Notes under the pieces: model-generated
Seen by the model: only the letters and a program-made list of their open reading frames with translations
Databases searched by the model: none
Told to the model about the DNA's origin: nothing
Made by a program: the position numbers and the translations under genes
From: Lachnospiraceae bacterium
Lineage (GTDB): Bacteria > Bacillota > Clostridia > Lachnospirales > Lachnospiraceae
DNA: 64,000 nt
Assembly (NCBI GenBank): GCA_003507655.1
Contig: DNUZ01000007.1
Location: 3,567-67,566 of the forward strand
Direction of reading: 5' to 3'
Part shown: one piece after another, positions 52,962 through 61,314 of the stretch
Position numbering within the stretch: position 1 is the first letter of the stretch
Layout of the letters: every line of letters starts with the position of its first letter

Positions 52962-53840
52962 ATGCAGGGAAAGATAGTAAAAGGAATTTCCGGGTTCTAC
53001 TACATTCATGTAGTAGGAGCCGGAATTTATGAATGTAAAGCAAAAGGCAGTTTTCGCAATCAGAAGATCAAACCGTTAGTCGGAGATAACGTGGAAATTG
53101 CTATTTTAGATGAAAATGAGAAAAAAGGAAATATCGAAAAAATTCTGTCGAGGAAAAACGAACTGATCCGGCCGGCAGTTGCCAATATAGACGGAGCATT
53201 GGTGGTCTTTGCGGCGGCAAAGCCAAAGCCAAACTTCCATCTGTTAGACCGTTTTTTAGTGATGATGGAATATCAGCATATTCCGGCAGTGCTTTGTTTT
53301 AATAAGACAGATCTAGTGGATGAAGAAGAACGAAAGAGACTGCAGGACATCTATGCCGCAGCCGGATATCCGATCTGTTTTGTCAGTGCGAAAGAGCAGA
53401 TCGGTATAGAAACTGTCAAAGAGCAGATAGAGGGAAAGACCTTTGCCTTAGCCGGTCCGTCCGGTGTCGGAAAATCCTCGCTTACGAATGTGTTGCAGTC
53501 AGAGATCCGGATGGAGACCGGAGAGATCAGTATGAAGATCGAAAGAGGAAAGCATACGACGAGACATTCACAGGTCATACCGCTTTCGAAAAACACCTAT
53601 CTGATGGACACGCCGGGATTCAGTTCCATGTATATGCCGGGTTTTGAAAAAGAAGATTTAAAAGAGTGTTATCCTGAATTTGCAGCACTGGAATCCCAGT
53701 GCCGTTTTACGGGATGCAGTCATATCCATGAGCCTGACTGTGCCGTAAAGGAAGCACTGTCAGAAGGAAAGATCAGTACAGAGCGGTATGAGAACTACTG
53801 TACCTTATATGAAGAAATAAAAGATACGAAAAAGTATTAG
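52962..53840 (+). CDS. rsgA: Ribosome small-subunit biogenesis GTPase RsgA
   Basis: A 292-residue circularly permuted GTPase that checks 30S maturation. An OB-fold (IVKGISGFYYIHV) comes first, then G4 FNKTDL, G5 FVSAKEQ, G1 GPSGVGKSSLTNVL, G2 and G3 (HTTRHSQ, DTPGFSS), in the order typical for this family. The C-terminal zinc motif is CRFTGCSHIHEPDC. GGAAAG precedes the ATG. It lies between prkC and rpe, as in B. subtilis. Confidence 0.96.
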   Translation: MQGKIVKGISGFYYIHVVGAGIYECKAKGSFRNQKIKPLVGDNVEIAILDENEKKGNIEKILSRKNELIRPAVANIDGALVVFAAAKPKPNFHLLDRFLVMMEYQHIPAVLCFNKTDLVDEEERKRLQDIYAAAGYPICFVSAKEQIGIETVKEQIEGKTFALAGPSGVGKSSLTNVLQSEIRMETGEISMKIERGKHTTRHSQVIPLSKNTYLMDTPGFSSMYMPGFEKEDLKECYPEFAALESQCRFTGCSHIHEPDCAVKEALSEGKISTERYENYCTLYEEIKDTKKY

Positions 53841-53853
53841 GAGGAACTTAATT

Positions 53854-54504
53854 ATGAAATGTCTGTCACCGTCTATATTATCTGCTGATTTTGCCAATTT
53901 AGGCGAGCAGATCCGAGTGATTGATGAAGCGGGAGCGGATTATGTGCATATTGATGTTATGGATGGCTGTTTTGTCCCAAACATCTCCTTTGCATTTCCG
54001 GTGCTCAAAGCGATCCGTCCGCTGACGGAGAGAATTTTTGATGTGCATCTGATGATCGAGGAACCGATTCGTTATATTGACGAATTTGCGGCAGCAGGAG
54101 CGGATATCATTACCGTTCATGCAGAAGCGTGTAAACATTTAGACCGCACCATTGAAGTGATCAAAGAGCATGATGTCTTAGCAGGAGTGGCATTGAATCC
54201 TGCAACCCCATTAGAAGCGGTAGAGTATATCCTGCCAAAAGTGGACATGGTATTGTTGATGACAGTCAATCCGGGCTTTGGCGGACAGTCCTACATTTCC
54301 TATTGTACGGAAAAAATCCGTAAGTTAAAGGAGATGATCGAGCGTCAGGGACTCAAAACCGACATCCAGGTGGACGGCGGGATCAATCTGGACAATGTGG
54401 AAATGGTCATGGATGCAGGAGCAAATATCATCGTGGCAGGAAGTGCAGTGTTCAAAGGTGATGTAGAGCAGAATGTGCAGGAATTTTTAAATCGGATGAA
54501 ATAA
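53854..54504 (+). CDS. rpe: Ribulose-phosphate 3-epimerase
   Basis: A 216-residue TIM-barrel enzyme of the pentose phosphate pathway interconverting ribulose 5-phosphate and xylulose 5-phosphate. It begins LSPSILSADFANLGEQI, with VHIDVMDGCFVPNISF (metal His and catalytic Asp), HLMIEEP, MTVNPGFGGQ and VDGGINLDN at the phosphate end. AGGAGG precedes the ATG. Standard length and operon position. Confidence 0.97.
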   Translation: MKCLSPSILSADFANLGEQIRVIDEAGADYVHIDVMDGCFVPNISFAFPVLKAIRPLTERIFDVHLMIEEPIRYIDEFAAAGADIITVHAEACKHLDRTIEVIKEHDVLAGVALNPATPLEAVEYILPKVDMVLLMTVNPGFGGQSYISYCTEKIRKLKEMIERQGLKTDIQVDGGINLDNVEMVMDAGANIIVAGSAVFKGDVEQNVQEFLNRMK

Positions 54505-54519
54505 GAGCGGATTAGTAAA

Positions 54520-55182
54520 ATGATACAGAAAACAAAAAAGATATTGGTAATATCAGGCGGTGCCATAGAGGCATCTTTTATGTTAAAATATATAGAAGAA
54601 CAACAATTTCGTTATATCATTGCTGCGGACTCCGGCATGGAGTTTTTATATAAGTACGGAAAAAAACCGGACATGATCGTGGGCGATTTTGATTCCGTAG
54701 ACCCGGCTGTATTAGAGGCGTATCGAAAAATGGACGGCATTGAGTGGAAAGTATTACGTCCGGAAAAAGACGATACGGATACCGAGTCAGCAGTGCAGAC
54801 TGCGGCAGAGCTTGGGGCAGAAGAGATTCATATTGTAGGAGGAACCGGAAGCAGGTTAGACCATATGCTTGCAAATGTCTATCTGCTGGGATTGCTGCGG
54901 GAAGAGGGAATTTCGGCTTATCTTGTAGATGCACATAACCGGGTACAGGTCATAGATCAAAGAACCGTGATCAAAAGAGAAACACAGTATGGAAAATATG
55001 TCTCACTGCTTCCGTTTATGGGAGCTGTGGAAGGCATCACATTAAAGGGAATGAAATATCCATTAGAGGATTATATATTAGATCACTGCCATTCAATTGG
55101 GATCAGTAATGAGATCACAGGAGAACAGGCAGAGATTGAATTTCGAACAGGCAGATTAATTGTAATTGAGTCTAAGGATTAG
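54520..55182 (+). CDS. thiN: Thiamine pyrophosphokinase
   Basis: A 220-residue enzyme that makes thiamine diphosphate from thiamine and ATP. The two-domain pattern shows AADSGMEFLYKYGKKPDMIVGDFDSVD, LRPEKDDTDTESAVQTA and GGTGSRLDHMLANV, followed by a beta-rich C-terminus (VSLLPFMGAVEGITLKG, SIGISNEI). It ends the priA cluster. A 110-bp gap with remains of a truncated gene follows. Confidence 0.95.
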   Translation: MIQKTKKILVISGGAIEASFMLKYIEEQQFRYIIAADSGMEFLYKYGKKPDMIVGDFDSVDPAVLEAYRKMDGIEWKVLRPEKDDTDTESAVQTAAELGAEEIHIVGGTGSRLDHMLANVYLLGLLREEGISAYLVDAHNRVQVIDQRTVIKRETQYGKYVSLLPFMGAVEGITLKGMKYPLEDYILDHCHSIGISNEITGEQAEIEFRTGRLIVIESKD

Positions 55183-55292
55183 GAATAAATTTTACTGGAG
55201 AAAGAAGGTAGAGGAAAAGTAACAGAAAGAGGTGGGAGAGTCTGTGAATTTGCAAATGGTAGTAACCTATATAGGGGTAGATTTTTTTTGCG

Positions 55293-56150
55293 ATGGCACG
55301 CATCAGAAGAACGGATAAACGTCCGGGCAGACTGGTCTATCTGATCTGTCAGATACCGATCGGGCTTGCAATGGTATTATGTCTGACGACACCGTGGACC
55401 GGCTGGGTATTTCAGATTGCGGCAGATGGTACATACCAAAGAGGCGTATTGTTCGTTTTTGTGTCATCCCTGCAATATCTGTATAGTCTTGTAGTCTGTA
55501 TCTATGCCGTAAAGTATGGCATCCGGGAAACGAATAAGGAAAGACGGACATTGTGCTGGCTGTTTGGAATATTTTTGATATTTCCATTGGCAGCAGGTAT
55601 GGTACAGATGACAGTTGGAAACACACCGATCATAGCACCGGCGATCATCACTTCGTTGTTTATCATTTTTGTCTATGTACAAAGGACACAGATCTATAAT
55701 GACGCACTGACCGGACTGAATAACCGGAAACGTCTGTTTTTTATGCTGGAGGCAAAAATCCCGCAGGTGGATAAAGAGCATCCAATGCTTCTCTATATTT
55801 TAGATGCAAACCGTTTTAAACAGATCAATGACAAGTATGCTCATGCAGAGGGTGACAATGCATTGGTTTCCATTGCAGAGTGTATGATGCAGCTTGCAGG
55901 AGAGTATCACATCTTTGTCGCACGTTATGGCGGTGATGAATTTATGATGTTAGATTACGGAACAGAGCTTTTAGAGCCTGTAAGAGTAATGGAGAGATTG
56001 CATTTTCTGATTGCTAAGAAATGTGAAGAGAAGAAAATAAGAGAGCAAGTCCTTTACTCGTGGGGGATTCCATGGGGAGAGGACTTGGTTTCATTTTATC
56101 ATAATTTACATTACGGTTTGTTTTTAATCAAGGCGTGCCCTGTTGCTTGA
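55293..56150 (+). CDS. GGDEF-domain protein, N-terminally truncated (possible pseudogene)
   Basis: A 285-residue reading with four hydrophobic helices (residues about 15-45, 50-75, 85-110, 112-130) and a GGDEF domain: NDALTGLNNRKRLF, LYILDANRFKQINDKYAHAEGD and the catalytic RYGGDEFMML are intact. Active members make cyclic-di-GMP. The ATG has no ribosome site. A better start is the GTG at 55244 behind GGTGGGAG; it reads VNLQMVVTYIGVDFF and would join this frame only if the T8 run near 55273 had seven T. Compared with related proteins the first membrane helices are missing, and the C-terminus (GLFLIKACPVA) is diverged. I suspect a decaying gene. Confidence 0.65.
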   Translation: MARIRRTDKRPGRLVYLICQIPIGLAMVLCLTTPWTGWVFQIAADGTYQRGVLFVFVSSLQYLYSLVVCIYAVKYGIRETNKERRTLCWLFGIFLIFPLAAGMVQMTVGNTPIIAPAIITSLFIIFVYVQRTQIYNDALTGLNNRKRLFFMLEAKIPQVDKEHPMLLYILDANRFKQINDKYAHAEGDNALVSIAECMMQLAGEYHIFVARYGGDEFMMLDYGTELLEPVRVMERLHFLIAKKCEEKKIREQVLYSWGIPWGEDLVSFYHNLHYGLFLIKACPVA

Positions 56151-56206
56151 CAATATGGTAAAAACACCATATTATATTTATATAGAAATCACATCGGAGG
56201 AAAGTT

Positions 56207-56560
56207 ATGAGTGAATTTAAAGCAGAATTCTACGAAACAGAGGAGGGAAAGAAACCCGCGAAAGATTTTATGCTTTCACAAAATCCTAAAATGAAGGCAA
56301 AATTATTTGGCTTAGTTAGTATTTTAGAGCAGTATGGGAATCAGTTAAGAGAACCATACAGTAAACCTTTAGGTGACGGAATATTTGAATTGCGAGCAAA
56401 AGTAGGGACAGATATTTCAAGAGTATTATATTTCTTTTATTATGAAGGGAGAATAGTATTAACACATGGTTTTGTTAAGAAGACGAAAAAGACACCGCCA
56501 AGTGAAATTGAATATGCAAAGAAATGCAGAAAAGCTTTTTTAGAAAGGAGTGGTGAATAA
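56207..56560 (+). CDS. RelE/HigB-like toxin (Gp49 type)
   Basis: A 117-residue toxin of the phage-derived Gp49/HigB group. Landmarks are AEFYETEEGKKPAKDFM, the REPYSKPLGDGIFELRAKVGTDISRVLYFF core with its two arginines, and VLTHGFVKKTKKTPPSEIEYAKK, which is diagnostic. Such proteins cleave translating mRNA. The toxin gene comes first and the antitoxin second, the HigBA order. GGAGG lies before the ATG. The two genes share one base (TAATG). Confidence 0.9.
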   Translation: MSEFKAEFYETEEGKKPAKDFMLSQNPKMKAKLFGLVSILEQYGNQLREPYSKPLGDGIFELRAKVGTDISRVLYFFYYEGRIVLTHGFVKKTKKTPPSEIEYAKKCRKAFLERSGE

Positions 56561-56856
56561 TGAGTGAATTTCAAAATTTATTACAAGAAGAATTAAAAGA
56601 CCCTGAATTTAAAAAGGAATGGGATGACATGCAGCCGGAAATGGATGTTATTCGTGCCATGATTGATGCACGCATTGAACAGAATTTAACACAAAAAGAG
56701 CTTGCAAAGCGTACGGGAATAGATCAGGCAGATATAAGTAAACTTGAAAATGGAACCAGAAATCCATCTTTAAAACTTTTGAAGCGGTTAGCTCATGGTA
56801 TGGGGATGCAATTAAAAATTGAATTTGTACCAATGCAAACACAATTACGGAAATAG
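56560..56856 (+). CDS. XRE-family antitoxin (HigA-like)
   Basis: A 98-residue protein with a Cro/CI helix-turn-helix in the C-terminal two thirds (MIDARIEQNLTQKELAKRTG, then QADISKLENGTRNPSLKLLKRLA). The N-terminal LLQEELKDPEFKKEWDDMQPE is usual for antitoxins of Gp49-type toxins. It should neutralise the preceding toxin and repress the operon. AAAGGAG overlaps the end of the toxin gene. A terminator follows at 56873. Confidence 0.9.
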   Translation: MSEFQNLLQEELKDPEFKKEWDDMQPEMDVIRAMIDARIEQNLTQKELAKRTGIDQADISKLENGTRNPSLKLLKRLAHGMGMQLKIEFVPMQTQLRK

Positions 56857-56872
56857 CGTATAATATTTTAGG

Positions 56873-56908
56873 CATTCGGATTCTGAAAGGAGTCCGAATG
56901 TCTTTTTT
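56873..56908 (+). terminator. Intrinsic terminator
   Basis: CATTCGGA at 56873-56880 pairs perfectly with 56893-56900, followed by TCTTTTTT. It closes the toxin-antitoxin operon. Confidence 0.85.
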
Positions 56909-56994
56909 GATTCTTTTGATTATTCCAAATATATTCCGGTAAGCAGATAAATGTGGTAAAATAAAGCAATAACAATACAAGATTTTGAAATAGG

Positions 56995-57042
56995 AAAGTG
57001 ACTGAAAAGGTGACTGAAAGGGTGATTGATAGGATCACTGAA
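56995..57042 (+). repeat. Four tandem 12-bp units
   Basis: The unit AAGGTGACTGAA occurs four times with small changes (56995, 57007, 57019, 57031). Read in frame from 56998 it encodes VTEKVTERVIDRITEKS before a stop near 57085, like the repetitive C-terminal tails of some HTH regulators, so this may be a gene remnant. It lies just upstream of the large secreted protein gene. Confidence 0.55.
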
Positions 57043-57102
57043 AAAAGTAGGGAAATAATATATTATTACTGGAAAATCAACTAAAAAAGGAGGTCTAAAG
57101 CT

Positions 57103-59985
57103 ATGAAAAAGAAACAAAAAGGAAAATTAGTGTTAGGACTGTTCATGGGATGCTGTCTTTTATACGCAATGTCTGGATTTTCCACAAAATCCGTACAGGC
57201 AGCAGCATCTCTCCAAAAAGAGGACGGGCAGTTAGTCGGAGGGAAAGCTCAGGACATCTCACCGGCGGGAAAATACAAACCAAAAGAGAACGAAGATGCA
57301 AAAAATACAGAAGTAAAGAGTCAGGATACAAAGAGTACAGAAGCAGAGAACATAGAAGTAAAGGATCAGGAAGAACAAAAAAGTACCGGAACGAATGATC
57401 TGACTCAGAATGCGACAGGAGCTTCTGCGCAGAGCGGTACATATGGCAATGTAAAATGGAAATTATCAGGTACGACACTGACGATCACAGGTTCCGGTGC
57501 AATGCCGGATGCAAGTCTGTCAGAACCTGCACCGTGGAGCGAACTCAATGTAAAGAGTGTAGTGATCAGTGAGGGGATTACCGTGATCGGACAGCAGAAC
57601 TTTTGCAGAATGAGTTCCATTACATCGGTTAGCTTTCCACAATCCTTACAGACCATCAAAGAGGCCGCATTTTATGAGTGTTCATCACTTACAGAAGTAA
57701 AACTTGCTAAGAATGTCAAAACCATAGAGAGCGGAGCATTTGCAGGATGTACTTCATTAGCAGCATTTTCCGCAAGCGGAGTAACCACAATGGGGGATTA
57801 TGCATTGCAGGAGACCGTGATTACTACTTTTGAAATTCCTAAAAAAATGACAAAATTTTCGCCACAGATATTATTTGGCAATACGAGCCTTTCCGAGTTG
57901 AAAGTTGCATCCGGCAACACTGCTTTTATAGCAGAAGATGGTGTTTTATATACAAAAGATAAGTCCACGTTAGTGCTATTTCCAGTGAATAAAGCGGTTA
58001 CACAATTTACCGTGCCGACCGGTGTAAAGCAGATCGGAGATTATGCTTTTTCCAAGACCCGTAATCTGAAAAGCGTTCGTTTTTCCAATGTAACAACACT
58101 TGGGGAGGGAGCATTTTACGATTCCTCATTATCAGGAGCATTGGTACTTACCGATAAGATAACAACGGCTGGCAGTTTTGCATTCGATAGTTGTACAGAG
58201 ATTACATCCGTCAAATTCGGGAAAGGACTGAAAGAGTCCCCTTACAGGATGTTTGAGGCGTGCAGCAGCATTAAAACGATTGATTTTGGCGGACTTCAGA
58301 CCTTGGGTATGCGTACTTTCTGCGATTGTAGCAGTTTAGTGAACGTCACACTTCCGGATCGAATGAAAAAATGGGGTGGTTCCGTTTTTAACAGTTGTAG
58401 CAGCCTGAAAACGTTTACGGCAAAAGGCTTAGAAACGATCGGTTATGCTGATTTTGCACAGTGCTATGCGTTAGAAACGGTAAATTTGTCAAAGGTGAAA
58501 ACAATCTATCGACAGGCATTTGCAAATTGCCCTTCTTTAACCAGTATTACGCTTCCGGCATCTACACAGTATGTAGATGAGAACGCCTTTGAGGCAGGGG
58601 TACAGGTAAACTGCCTGAATAAAGAACTTGTGAAGTTTGGTAAAAATGGACTTCATTATGCAGAGAAGATCACCATTTCCGGTACCAGAGATTATAAAAA
58701 AGCCTTTGAGGTTCTTTCCATTGTAAATAAAAAAAGAGCGGAAAATGGTTTGTCGGCACTGACGATGGACAGCAGTCTGTTAGAAACAGCTATGATCAGG
58801 GCTGGCGAACAGGAAGTGCTGTTTTCCCATACAAGACCGGATGGTGCAGCCTGTTTTTCCGCAAATGCAGCTATGATCGCAGAAAATGTTGCGATCAATC
58901 AGCGTTCAGCTTCAGAAGTGATGAACAGTTGGATGAATTCAGAAGGTCATAGAGAGAATATTCTTTCGAAAGATGCCACAACGATAGGAATCGGATGTTT
59001 TTATATGGATGGAGTCTATACATGGGCGCAGTGCTTTGGGAATGCCGAGAATCCGCAGGCAGCAGCGAAACCGGCGAATCAGACAGTAAGTCAGTCGATG
59101 TATATTCCAAACGGCACTTTTTCGGAAGCGATCACAAGCAGGGGAATCATATGGAATACGCCGAAAGAGTATACATATCAGTTTAGTATTGGGATTGATA
59201 GTGCAAAATGTCAGGTTGGAAAAAAGACACAGGCAAAATTGTGGCTGATCAATCCGGAATTTGGACAAAAGGTGGCATTTAGCAGTAAGAATATCACCTG
59301 GGTATCCGGCAATACGAAGATCGCGAAAACAGATGCCAAAGGAAAGGTATCCTTTGTCGGCTCGGGAAATGTAACGATCACAGGTAAAACGAAATACTAT
59401 CAGACCTCTGTGAAAATAAAAGTCAAAGACAATGGAAAAACAAGTACGAAAAAATCCTCAAAAGTAGTCTTAAAGGACAAGTATGCCATTTACACAGGCA
59501 AAGCGATCAAGATCGGTAAGGCGAAGGCAACCGGAAGCAAAGGAAAAGTAACCTACACCTATTATACGGATGCGAAGTGCAAAAAGAAGCTGAAAAACTA
59601 TCCGAAAAAAGTCGGAACTTATTATGTAAGAGCAAAAGTTGCAGCAACCAGCACGCATAAGAGTGCACAGTCTAATATTGCAAAACTGGTGATCCAAAAA
59701 AAGAATCCAATGACTGTAAAAGTCAAGTCAAAGACTTACAAAGCCAAGGCATCTACCGGTAAACTTGCAAAGAACTATTCCTTTAAGATCGGTGTCACAA
59801 AGGCAAAGGGAACGGTAACCTACAGTAAGTCCAAGAATTGTAAGAAATATATTACGGTAAACAATAAAGGAAAGGTAAGCATCAAAAAGGGAACACCGAG
59901 AGGAAAATATACGATCAACGTAAAGGCAAAGGGAAAAGGAACCTATGCCAGCCGTACGATTAAAGTATCGATTAAGGTAAAATAA
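57103..59985 (+). CDS. Secreted BspA-like leucine-rich repeat protein with CAP domain
   Basis: A 960-residue surface protein. Residues 1-34 are a signal peptide (LVLGLFMGCCLLYAMSGF...VQAAAS). A Lys/Glu/Thr-rich linker follows, then about ten LRR_5 repeats (residues about 140-525; pattern such as SITSVSFPQSLQTIKEAAF). A CAP/SCP domain lies near 535-640 (IVNKKRAENGLSALTMDSSL, LFSHTRPDG, AENVAIN, NSEGHRENIL). A Big_2-like Ig domain follows, then Lys-rich repeats to residue 960. No sortase motif is present; the basic C-terminus may bind the wall electrostatically. BspA-like proteins commonly mediate adhesion. AAGGAGG precedes the ATG. Confidence 0.88.
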   Translation: MKKKQKGKLVLGLFMGCCLLYAMSGFSTKSVQAAASLQKEDGQLVGGKAQDISPAGKYKPKENEDAKNTEVKSQDTKSTEAENIEVKDQEEQKSTGTNDLTQNATGASAQSGTYGNVKWKLSGTTLTITGSGAMPDASLSEPAPWSELNVKSVVISEGITVIGQQNFCRMSSITSVSFPQSLQTIKEAAFYECSSLTEVKLAKNVKTIESGAFAGCTSLAAFSASGVTTMGDYALQETVITTFEIPKKMTKFSPQILFGNTSLSELKVASGNTAFIAEDGVLYTKDKSTLVLFPVNKAVTQFTVPTGVKQIGDYAFSKTRNLKSVRFSNVTTLGEGAFYDSSLSGALVLTDKITTAGSFAFDSCTEITSVKFGKGLKESPYRMFEACSSIKTIDFGGLQTLGMRTFCDCSSLVNVTLPDRMKKWGGSVFNSCSSLKTFTAKGLETIGYADFAQCYALETVNLSKVKTIYRQAFANCPSLTSITLPASTQYVDENAFEAGVQVNCLNKELVKFGKNGLHYAEKITISGTRDYKKAFEVLSIVNKKRAENGLSALTMDSSLLETAMIRAGEQEVLFSHTRPDGAACFSANAAMIAENVAINQRSASEVMNSWMNSEGHRENILSKDATTIGIGCFYMDGVYTWAQCFGNAENPQAAAKPANQTVSQSMYIPNGTFSEAITSRGIIWNTPKEYTYQFSIGIDSAKCQVGKKTQAKLWLINPEFGQKVAFSSKNITWVSGNTKIAKTDAKGKVSFVGSGNVTITGKTKYYQTSVKIKVKDNGKTSTKKSSKVVLKDKYAIYTGKAIKIGKAKATGSKGKVTYTYYTDAKCKKKLKNYPKKVGTYYVRAKVAATSTHKSAQSNIAKLVIQKKNPMTVKVKSKTYKAKASTGKLAKNYSFKIGVTKAKGTVTYSKSKNCKKYITVNNKGKVSIKKGTPRGKYTINVKAKGKGTYASRTIKVSIKVK

Positions 59986-60018
59986 AAAACATAGCAATAC
60001 AAGAACGGGAGAATTTTC

Positions 60019-60588
60019 ATGGAATTAACAACCAAAAGACTGATACTGCGTAAATGGCAGGCATCAGATGCTAAAAGCCTGTATGAATACGCAAAAGATC
60101 CAAGGGTTGGCCCCATTGCCGGCTGGCCGATACATACAAGTGTAGAAGACAGCAGAGAGATCATAAAGAATGTATTATCTGCGGATGAGACCTATGCAGT
60201 AATACCAAAAGATCAGGATCAGGCAGTAGGCAGTGTAGGACTGATGATCGGGTCTGCAAGTAATTTAGATATTCCTGACACCGAAGGAGAGATCGGATAT
60301 TGGATCGGAGTGCCGTTCTGGGGACAGGGACTGATACCGGAAGCTGTGGAGGAACTGTTAAGGCACGGTTTTGAAGATTTGAAGTTAGACAGGATCTGGT
60401 GTGGCTATTTTGATGGAAATGAGAAATCAAAACGGGTACAGGAAAAATGCGGATTTATCTATCATCATACCAACCGTGATATCCATTGGAAATTGATGGA
60501 TGATATACGCACGGAGCACGTTACCTGCATGAGCAGGGAGGACGCAGAACTGCTGGTACAGGAGCGGAAAAACAGCTTAAGGGAGTAG
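60019..60588 (+). CDS. GNAT acetyltransferase (RimJ/RimL type) with fused foreign C-terminus
   Basis: A 189-residue GNAT protein of the RimJ/RimL type: LTTKRLILRKWQASDAKSLYEYAKDP at the start, then GEIGYWIGVPFWGQGLIPEA (acetyl-CoA loop) and KSKRVQEKCGFIYHH. The acetyltransferase pattern should end near TEHVTCMSRED; the last 20 or so residues (AELLVQERKNSLRE) instead resemble the middle of DUF6323 proteins. The downstream remnant continues in the same frame after a TAG at 60586. A deletion seems to have joined the two genes. The catalytic core looks intact and probably still works. Confidence 0.85.
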   Translation: MELTTKRLILRKWQASDAKSLYEYAKDPRVGPIAGWPIHTSVEDSREIIKNVLSADETYAVIPKDQDQAVGSVGLMIGSASNLDIPDTEGEIGYWIGVPFWGQGLIPEAVEELLRHGFEDLKLDRIWCGYFDGNEKSKRVQEKCGFIYHHTNRDIHWKLMDDIRTEHVTCMSREDAELLVQERKNSLRE

Positions 60589-61011
60589 CAGAGAGTAGAA
60601 TTTGGGGAGGGAATCCTAAAAAAGCTGGTTTTTCATTTTTGCGACTCCCCGTTTATCATGCAGGAAAACTATGCGGATACATTGATGCGGTTACAGGATA
60701 TTTTTTATCTGTATAAAAATGAATCCTTAGATGAACTGACCGATGATGAGCTGTTAGAGTACATGAAAGAGAAATTTGATGGAATCTGTGCCGGAGATCT
60801 TGATTATTTAGAGGGAACGGTACTTGATACATTCGCAAGAGAGGTGCGGACCGGTACGAAAAAATATATCGGAAATATCGGGAGGATGAGGCATGAATAC
60901 AGAGCAGAAAACAGATCAGCAGATCGATTATGGAATGGAAGAACTGATCCCCGTAGTAGCAGAGCTGACAGAAAAATTCACCTCAGCAGAGAGCAGCTCC
61001 GTCTCGTATGA
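60589..61011 (+). pseudogene. DUF6323 remnant, N-terminus lost
   Basis: Directly after the acetyltransferase stop, in the same frame, the sequence reads QRVEFGEGILKKLVFHFC, DSPFIMQENYADTLMRLQDI and continues with FYLYKNESLDELTDDELLEYM, CAGDLDYLEGTVLDTFAREV to about residue 95. From memory, this is the C-terminal half of the DUF6323 family. An ATG at 60658 could start a 117-residue product but has no ribosome site. The last 35 codons overlap the next reading frame and are probably not native. Function of the family is unknown. Confidence 0.6.
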
Positions 61012-61161
61012 GAGAGCAAGACACTTGATGGAGGCAGTGCATCACAGGAGGAAGAACCCTACGAAGTATTAGAAGAGCTGGTATGCAGTCAGACAGCAGA
61101 GGAGTTAAAAAAACAGTGTAGAAAGATTATAGACAGCAGCACAGACTGCATGGAACGGTAG
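60893..61161 (+). pseudogene. Fragment of DUF6179-like gene
   Basis: An ATG at 60893, seven nt after GGGAGGA, opens MNTEQKTDQQIDYGMEELIP and VVAELTEKFTSAESSSVSYE, then ERARHLMEAV, which resembles the start of DUF6179 proteins (about 500 residues). The frame stops at 61072 after 59 codons. A second frame, EEEPYEVLEELVCSQTAEEL to STDCMER, runs to a stop at 61161. DUF6179 usually accompanies DUF6323, so both partners are decayed here. Identification is by eye. Confidence 0.5.
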
Positions 61162-61237
61162 TTCTGACGGACTTTGGATATTTATAAAAAGCAGTGTAAA
61201 AAATTGCATTTTTTGACAAAATATGACGAAAAAAATA

Positions 61238-61266
61238 TTGCAAAAGCCTACCAATCTGATTATAAT
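61238..61266 (+). promoter_or_regulatory. Promoter of the chemotaxis receptor gene
   Basis: TTGCAA at 61238-61243 and TATAAT at 61261-61266 are spaced by 17 bp, about 50 bp before the start codon. This is a vegetative-type promoter; I do not see a sigma-28 motility promoter. Confidence 0.65.
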
Positions 61267-61314
61267 AATCGTATATGAGAGAATACAAAAATACACAAAA
61301 AGGGAGAGAAGCAT

